Assembly: GCA_964618855.1 (NCBI GenBank)
Contig: CAZUCD010000126.1
Location: 1-11,098 of the forward strand
Source of the DNA: CAZUCD01 sp964618855
Lineage (GTDB): Bacteria > Sumerlaeota > Sumerlaeia > SLMS01 > JANRJK01
Direction: 5' to 3'
DNA: 11,098 nucleotides
Part shown: piece after piece, positions 6,241 through 11,098 of the stretch
Numbering within the stretch: the first letter of the stretch is position 1
Layout of the letters: every line of letters begins with the position of its first letter
Translations under genes and position numbers: made by a program
Notes under the pieces: model-generated
The model's database searches: none
What the model was told of the DNA's origin: nothing
The model's input: only the letters and a program-made list of their open reading frames with translations

Positions 6241-9200
6241 ATGGAGTCAGCACAGGCACCCCAGGACCTTCCCGAGCACGCCACCCTCTCCTACCATGGG
6301 ACCGGCCGCGTCTCGCTGACCGTTCCCCTCGCGGGGGAGGCGGGGGGCGACCTGGCCACTTCCGTTCCCCCCGCGGGTGAGCCGCACGAGATCCGGGTCG
6401 CGGCGCCCGAGTCCGGGTATCGACTCCTGCGGCGCGTCGCCACGGGCGGCATGGGCGAGGTGTGGGAGGCCGTGCAGGTCAGCCTCGGCCGCGTGGTCGC
6501 GATCAAGGCCGTGCGGCCGGACCGCCTGCGCGACGGCGGGGTGGACGCCGGCCAGGTTGCGGAGGAGTTCCGCCGCGAGGCCGTCTTCGCCGCGCGCCTC
6601 GAGCACCCCAACATCCTGCCCGTGCACGACCTCGGCAGGGACCCGAAGGGTGCCCCCATCCTTGCCATGAAGTTCGTGCAGGGGACGCCGTGGGACCGCG
6701 CCCTCGCGCAGGACTTGCAGCGCATCTCCCCGGCGGAGCTCCTCGCGCGGCACCTGCCGATCCTAATCGCCGTCTCGCAGGCGGTCGCGTTCGCGCACTC
6801 ACGCGGCATCGTCCACCGCGACCTGAAGCCCGCGCAGGTCATGCTGGGCGAGTTCGGCGAGGTGCTCCTGATCGACTGGGGACTCGCGATGTTCGTCGGG
6901 GGGGAGCAGCAACTCGAGGACGCGCGCCAACTCGGCCTCCCCATGCTGGAGGGCCGCGCAACCGCCTCCAACCCGTCGGGCACGCCCGCGCTCATGGCCC
7001 CCGAGCAGACCATCGCGAGCGCCGCGGGGATCGGCACGTGGACGGACATCTACCTCCTTGGTGGCACGCTCTACTTCATCCTCACGGGCACCTACCCGCA
7101 CGAGGACGAATCGGTCCACCGCGCCTTCATGCGCGCGCACGAGGGCGTCGTGCAGCCCCCGTCGGAGCGGGCCCCCAACCGCGAGATTCCCCCCGACCTC
7201 GAGGAGCTCTGCCTGCACGCACTGCGGAGGGAACCGGCCGACCGGCCCGCCACGGCGCAGGAGTTCATCGCCGCGCTGCAGGCGCACCTCTCCGGCGAGT
7301 CGAAGCGCCGCGAATCGCGCGCCCTCGCGGAGCGCGCCCGGGGCGTATTGTCGGCGGGGAATGCCGACTATGCCTCGTTCAACCAGGCGGGAGCGCTCAT
7401 CGAGCAGGCCGCCGGCATGTGGATCGCCAACCCCGAACTCGCCCCCCTGCGCAGGGAGGTCTTCTCCGCCCATGCGAGGCTCGCGCTCCGAAACGGGGAC
7501 CTCGTGCTCGCGCGGCTCCAGGCCGAGCGCCTCGAGGAGGCGGGCACGCGGGAGGGGCTCCTCGCGGACGTCGCCCGCGCGGAGCAGCTTGCCGCCGAGC
7601 GCGCACGCACGCGCCGGCTCGCCATCACCGCGTCGATCCTTCTCCTCGCGCTCACCATCATTGGGGGCGCGTTCTTCACGCGCAAGCTCGCCGCATCCCG
7701 CGACGCCGAGGCCGCCCAGCGCGCCCTCGCAGAGGAGCAGCGCGACCTCGCCAAGGATGCGCGCGCCAAGTCCGACGAACTCGCCCGGTTCGTCCTGCGC
7801 GACATGACAAACCGGCTCGCCTCCCTCGACCGCCTCGACCTCCTCGATCCTGCGATGGAGCGCGCATTCGGATACTACCGTTCGCTTCCGCTCGACAGGC
7901 TCCCCGCGGCCGACCGCATTTCCGCCGCGGACGGCCTCATCTCCGTCATGGACGCCGCCCGGCGCCGCGGGAACTCCAGCCTCCAGAGGTCCGCCGCGGA
8001 CCAGCTCGAGGACATCCTCTCGACGCTTCCCCCCTCCGATGCGCAATCCCCGGAGTGGACATCGCGCACGATCCGGCTCCAGCAGGAGCGGTCCCTCCTC
8101 CATCGCAGGCTCGGCGACATCGATGCGGCCATCACGGCCTCGCAGGAGGCCGTGCGCCTGCTGGAGCGGGCAATCGCCGCGGAACCGCAGTCCCTCCGCC
8201 TGCGGGGCGAGCTCGGCGAAACGCTCGGCGGCCTCGCGCAGGCACTCGGCGAGGGCAGGAACATCGAGGGGTCCCTCGCCGTCGTGGAGCGCGCGATCTC
8301 GCTCCAGGAGGAGGTTGTGCGCGGCGACGGCGGCACGACGACCTCCCTCGCGCGCCTGGCCATCGCGCTGCGGAACCGGACGGAACTTCTCGGGCGCATG
8401 AATCGCAGGGAGGCTGGCGAGGCGTCGCTCACGCGCCTTCGCGAGGTCGTCTCCGAGATCGCCGCGAAGTTCCCCGGCGAGGCGGATGCCGCCACGAACG
8501 CCGCCATGGCCAGCCAGGCGGCCGCGGAGTGGTACTCCCTCAACGGCCGCACGGATGACGCCATCGCGGAGTGCCGCCGCGCCATCGCCATCCTCCGCAC
8601 GGCCATCGCCGCCAATCCCGCGCAGCCCTCCCTGCCCAGCTCCCTCATTGGCGCGCTCAGTTCCCTCGCCACGCAGTTGCAGCGCGTCGGCGACCGCAAC
8701 GCCGCGCTCGAGGCGTTCAAGGAGGCACTGTCCATCGCAAGCGCGCTCCGCGAGCGCGACCCACGGAACAACATCTGGGCGCGCCAGCGCCTCGCCGTGC
8801 TCAACAACACCATCGTCCTGCTTGGCTCCATGAACAGGCATGCCGAGGCGGAGCCCCTGTCGGACGAGCAGACCCGCCTTGCGGAGGAGATCTACCGCGC
8901 GACGCCGGAGATAGCCGACGCGGCGCGCGGCTACGTGGTCGCGCACCAGCGCCGCGCGGGCGTCCTCATGGCACTTGGCCGCATGGCGGACGCGCTCCCC
9001 GTCGCGCAGCGCGGGGTCGAACTCGCCGACTCCATCGCCGCCGCCTTCCCCGGCGACGAGCGCATGCAGCAGGACACCGTCGTCGCCCGCACCTGGCTCG
9101 CCGGCGCGCTCTACAACCTCGACCAGCGGACAGCGGCGGTCGATGCCCTGAAGGGGGCGTCCGCGCGCGCCCATGCATTCGCGGAGGCCAACCCGCTCCG

Positions 9201-10605
9201 ACGCGACGCATGGGAGAACCTCGGGTCCATCCTCTCCACAACCGGAACCTACCAGAACGAACTCGGCATGACCGTGGAAACGATCGAGTCGCAGCGGCAG
9301 TCCGCGCAGGCCTACCGGCGGCTGCTGGAGCTCGACCCGGCCCGCTCCAGCGCCGCCGTCCTCCTCGCCGGGTCGCTGCAGCGGCTTGCGGACATGTGCT
9401 TCAACGCGGGCCGGCTTGACGATGGGCTCGCCGCCGGCCGGGAGGCCGTCGCCCTGACAGGCCGCATCCTCGCGCACGAGCCCGCCAACGCCCGGCTGCT
9501 CAACGCGCGGGCCAACGCCGCACTCATGCTCGCGCGCGTCCTCGCGGAGGATGCGCAGGAGAGCGAGTCGGTCGCGCTGATCAGCATCGCCTCCGAATGC
9601 GCCACGGAGAACGAGCGCCTGCTCGACCCGCGCGATGCGATCTCCATCCGTGAGAGCCACCTCCTCCACGATCGCCTCGCTCAGTTGCGCCTCCTCGTGG
9701 GGGAGGCATCGGCCGCCGAGGAAGCCATGCGCCGCATCCAGGCCTCCAGGATCGCAGCCGGGGGGAGCACATTCAACGACCGGCTGCTCCTTGCGCAGCT
9801 TGACGACCACCTCGCACGCGCGCTCATCGAGCTCGGGCGCTCCACGGAGGCCGTCGCGCACTGCACGAGCGCGACGCGGCAGCTCGAGGTCCTGCGCGCG
9901 GAGGACCCCGAGCGCGGGACGCTGCTCACCGCCGAACTCGCCGTCGCCATCGCCACGCGCGCGCTCGCCCACGACGCGGCGGGCAACTTCGCCGCGGCGA
10001 TTGCGGACGCCTCCGCCTCGGAGGACCTCTGGAGGCAGCTCATCGAGTCGGACCGGGCGAACGCCCGGCTTCGCGAGAGCCTCGCCCGCGTGAAGCGAAC
10101 GCGCGGGGAGAGCCTCCTCGCCGGCGGGAACGCCGCGGAGGCCGTCACCGACCTGGCCGAGTCCGCAGCCATCCTCGCCGACGGCATCCACGGGGCATCC
10201 CCCTCGCGCCAGAACGCCTTCGTGGCGGCGAACGCCATCCTGGCGCGTGCCCTCGCGGCCACGGGAGACATTCCCGGTGCCCAGGCCCGACTTCGCGACG
10301 CCGCATTGCTTCGGTCCCCCAACGGCGACTCACAGGCCGCCAGGGCATACCGCGACCGCATCTACTGGCTTGCCGAAGGCGACGTCCGCGCCGCCGCGGG
10401 CGACACGGAGGGTGCACGGCAGGCGTGGCTGGAGTTGCTCTCCGCATACGAGCCGCGCGCCACACGCCAGTTTCCCCCACGCGCCCGCGCTCCGGAGGGA
10501 ATCGCCCTGTACCGACTCGGCCGCGAGGAGGAGGCCCGCGCCATCCGTGACGCCGTCGCGGCACTGGACGCGAAGGGGTCGGAGATTCTCCGCGTCGTCA
10601 AGTAG
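6241..10605 (+). CDS. Membrane-anchored Ser/Thr protein kinase with long TPR-like 48-residue repeat domain
   Basis: The 1454-residue protein starts at ATG 6241 (GAGG 8 bases upstream) and ends TAG. Residues about 60-350 are a PknB-like kinase: glycine loop VATGGMGEVW (66-75), K89 in VAIK, E113 in the C-helix, HRDLKPAQ (192-199), DWG (212-214), MAPEQ (E255), D269 and R335. The catalytic-loop Asn is replaced by Gln199; the catalytic Asp194 and metal Asp212 are kept. Residues 350-455 are a juxtamembrane TPR-like stretch. One membrane span follows at about 460-479 (LAITASILLLALTIIGGAFF), then a coiled-coil region with a FVLRDMTNRLASLDRLDLLD linker. Residues 625-1454 are about 18 helical repeats, mostly exactly 48 residues with Pro at position 25. 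The kinase is probably cytoplasmic and the repeat solenoid on the other side of the membrane, as a sensor or scaffold. Its ligand is unknown. Confidence 0.93.
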   Translation: MESAQAPQDLPEHATLSYHGTGRVSLTVPLAGEAGGDLATSVPPAGEPHEIRVAAPESGYRLLRRVATGGMGEVWEAVQVSLGRVVAIKAVRPDRLRDGGVDAGQVAEEFRREAVFAARLEHPNILPVHDLGRDPKGAPILAMKFVQGTPWDRALAQDLQRISPAELLARHLPILIAVSQAVAFAHSRGIVHRDLKPAQVMLGEFGEVLLIDWGLAMFVGGEQQLEDARQLGLPMLEGRATASNPSGTPALMAPEQTIASAAGIGTWTDIYLLGGTLYFILTGTYPHEDESVHRAFMRAHEGVVQPPSERAPNREIPPDLEELCLHALRREPADRPATAQEFIAALQAHLSGESKRRESRALAERARGVLSAGNADYASFNQAGALIEQAAGMWIANPELAPLRREVFSAHARLALRNGDLVLARLQAERLEEAGTREGLLADVARAEQLAAERARTRRLAITASILLLALTIIGGAFFTRKLAASRDAEAAQRALAEEQRDLAKDARAKSDELARFVLRDMTNRLASLDRLDLLDPAMERAFGYYRSLPLDRLPAADRISAADGLISVMDAARRRGNSSLQRSAADQLEDILSTLPPSDAQSPEWTSRTIRLQQERSLLHRRLGDIDAAITASQEAVRLLERAIAAEPQSLRLRGELGETLGGLAQALGEGRNIEGSLAVVERAISLQEEVVRGDGGTTTSLARLAIALRNRTELLGRMNRREAGEASLTRLREVVSEIAAKFPGEADAATNAAMASQAAAEWYSLNGRTDDAIAECRRAIAILRTAIAANPAQPSLPSSLIGALSSLATQLQRVGDRNAALEAFKEALSIASALRERDPRNNIWARQRLAVLNNTIVLLGSMNRHAEAEPLSDEQTRLAEEIYRATPEIADAARGYVVAHQRRAGVLMALGRMADALPVAQRGVELADSIAAAFPGDERMQQDTVVARTWLAGALYNLDQRTAAVDALKGASARAHAFAEANPLRRDAWENLGSILSTTGTYQNELGMTVETIESQRQSAQAYRRLLELDPARSSAAVLLAGSLQRLADMCFNAGRLDDGLAAGREAVALTGRILAHEPANARLLNARANAALMLARVLAEDAQESESVALISIASECATENERLLDPRDAISIRESHLLHDRLAQLRLLVGEASAAEEAMRRIQASRIAAGGSTFNDRLLLAQLDDHLARALIELGRSTEAVAHCTSATRQLEVLRAEDPERGTLLTAELAVAIATRALAHDAAGNFAAAIADASASEDLWRQLIESDRANARLRESLARVKRTRGESLLAGGNAAEAVTDLAESAAILADGIHGASPSRQNAFVAANAILARALAATGDIPGAQARLRDAALLRSPNGDSQAARAYRDRIYWLAEGDVRAAAGDTEGARQAWLELLSAYEPRATRQFPPRARAPEGIALYRLGREEEARAIRDAVAALDAKGSEILRVVK

Positions 10606-11098
10606 CGGCGGAGGAACCCCGGGGCCGGAACAGGAGCGCCAGCGCCGCCGCGAGGGCGGCCAGGCTGATCCCGAGGGACGGGAGAAACACCGCGGGACGG
10701 TACTCCATGGTGAGCGAGCCCCGCGCAGTCGCGGCAGGCATCCCCCTCAGCCATCCGTGCGGGCCTCCTGCGACTGAAGGATGCCACGCGCCCTGCCCGT
10801 CCCGGTAGACCCACCCATCGTGGAATGCCTCGTTCGTGAACAGGTAGCCGGTCGCTGGCGTCCCCGCCGGAAGGTCGAGGATGATGCGGTTTGGCTCGAG
10901 CACTCGGAGCCTGGTCCCCTCGATCCTCGTGAAGGGGCCCTCAGGCGCGGGGGCACTCCAGACCTCCGTCCGACCCGAGGGGCCCAGGAGGAACTCGCGG
11001 ACGGCGACCTCGTCCTTCGTCGCCGCCTCCACGGAACTCAGCCGCATCGGATTGTAGTTCCTCAGCGCGCGATCCTCCCGCGTGCGCCAACTCAGGTT
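10598..11098 (-). CDS. YfhO-like bacterial membrane protein, C-terminal part (continues past the right edge)
   Basis: The frame is open from the right edge (encoding NLSWRTREDRALRNYNP upstream of the first internal Met) to a TGA at 10598-10600, giving 166 visible residues. NYNPMRLSS resembles the GYDPLRL motif of YfhO-type proteins. The following EPNRIILDLPAG, TNEAFHDGWVYRDG and MEYRPAVFLPSLGISLAAL match the usual C-terminal pattern: a beta-rich extracytoplasmic domain with a G-W-x-x-x-x-D-G turn, then Y-x-P-x-x-F before the last membrane span. The final span (about residues 138-157 of the visible part) ends in RPRGSSAAT. Family members are polytopic proteins linked to glycosyltransferase-like modification of cell-surface polymers in some bacteria; here the substrate is unknown. 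The N-terminal membrane spans lie outside the window. The 3' end overlaps the kinase gene by 8 bases. Confidence 0.75.
   Translation of the reverse strand, partial: NLSWRTREDRALRNYNPMRLSSVEAATKDEVAVREFLLGPSGRTEVWSAPAPEGPFTRIEGTRLRVLEPNRIILDLPAGTPATGYLFTNEAFHDGWVYRDGQGAWHPSVAGGPHGWLRGMPAATARGSLTMEYRPAVFLPSLGISLAALAAALALLFRPRGSSAAT

Noticed and set aside
6462..8558. A 698-codon plus-strand frame overlapping the kinase
   Set aside because: It is an out-of-frame Arg/Pro/Gly-rich translation of the kinase gene with no domain and no ribosome binding site of note.
6799..10191. An 1130-codon open frame antisense to the kinase
   Set aside because: The kinase frame shows clear motifs and a regular repeat; the antisense product is Gly/Arg/Glu-rich with no recognisable domain. 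Long antisense frames are expected where third positions are mostly G/C.

Overview
This is a GC-rich (roughly two-thirds G+C) bacterial chromosomal segment with housekeeping genes and no sign of phage, transposon or CRISPR. The kinase architecture (N-terminal PknB-like kinase, one membrane span, very long TPR-type C-terminus, a D-W-G in place of D-F-G) and the pyrophosphatase type suggest Planctomycetes/Verrucomicrobia or a related deep lineage. That placement is an impression from family knowledge and no marker in the window proves it.

Layout from left to right. Bases 2-1741 (+) are the 3' seven-eighths of uvrB. Facing it across 6 bases is an ArsB/SLC13-type permease (1748-2956, -), preceded on its strand by a block of degenerate 8-10 bp repeats and then by a family I inorganic pyrophosphatase (3119-3859, -). 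A 281-base gene-free stretch separates this pair from a class II tRNA-Leu(UAA) (4141-4229, +).

Downstream of the tRNA come a small cupin (4359-4766, +) and an unrecognised 151-residue protein (4868-5323, +). An in-frame TGA appears to cut the last ~30 residues off the cupin. A secreted SOUL-family protein (5342-6052, -) faces them. Divergent from it is the dominant gene, a 1454-residue membrane-anchored Ser/Thr kinase (6241-10605, +). Its C-terminal ~830 residues form a regular 48-residue helical repeat. Its 3' end overlaps by 8 bases the end of a YfhO-like membrane protein gene (10598 to the right edge, -).

No operon or pathway links all these genes. The most noteworthy points are the phased 48-residue repeats and altered catalytic loop of the kinase, the interrupted cupin, the repeat block between pyrophosphatase and permease, and three tail-to-tail gene junctions with little or no intergenic DNA. 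I did not find a clearly new defence or mobile system.
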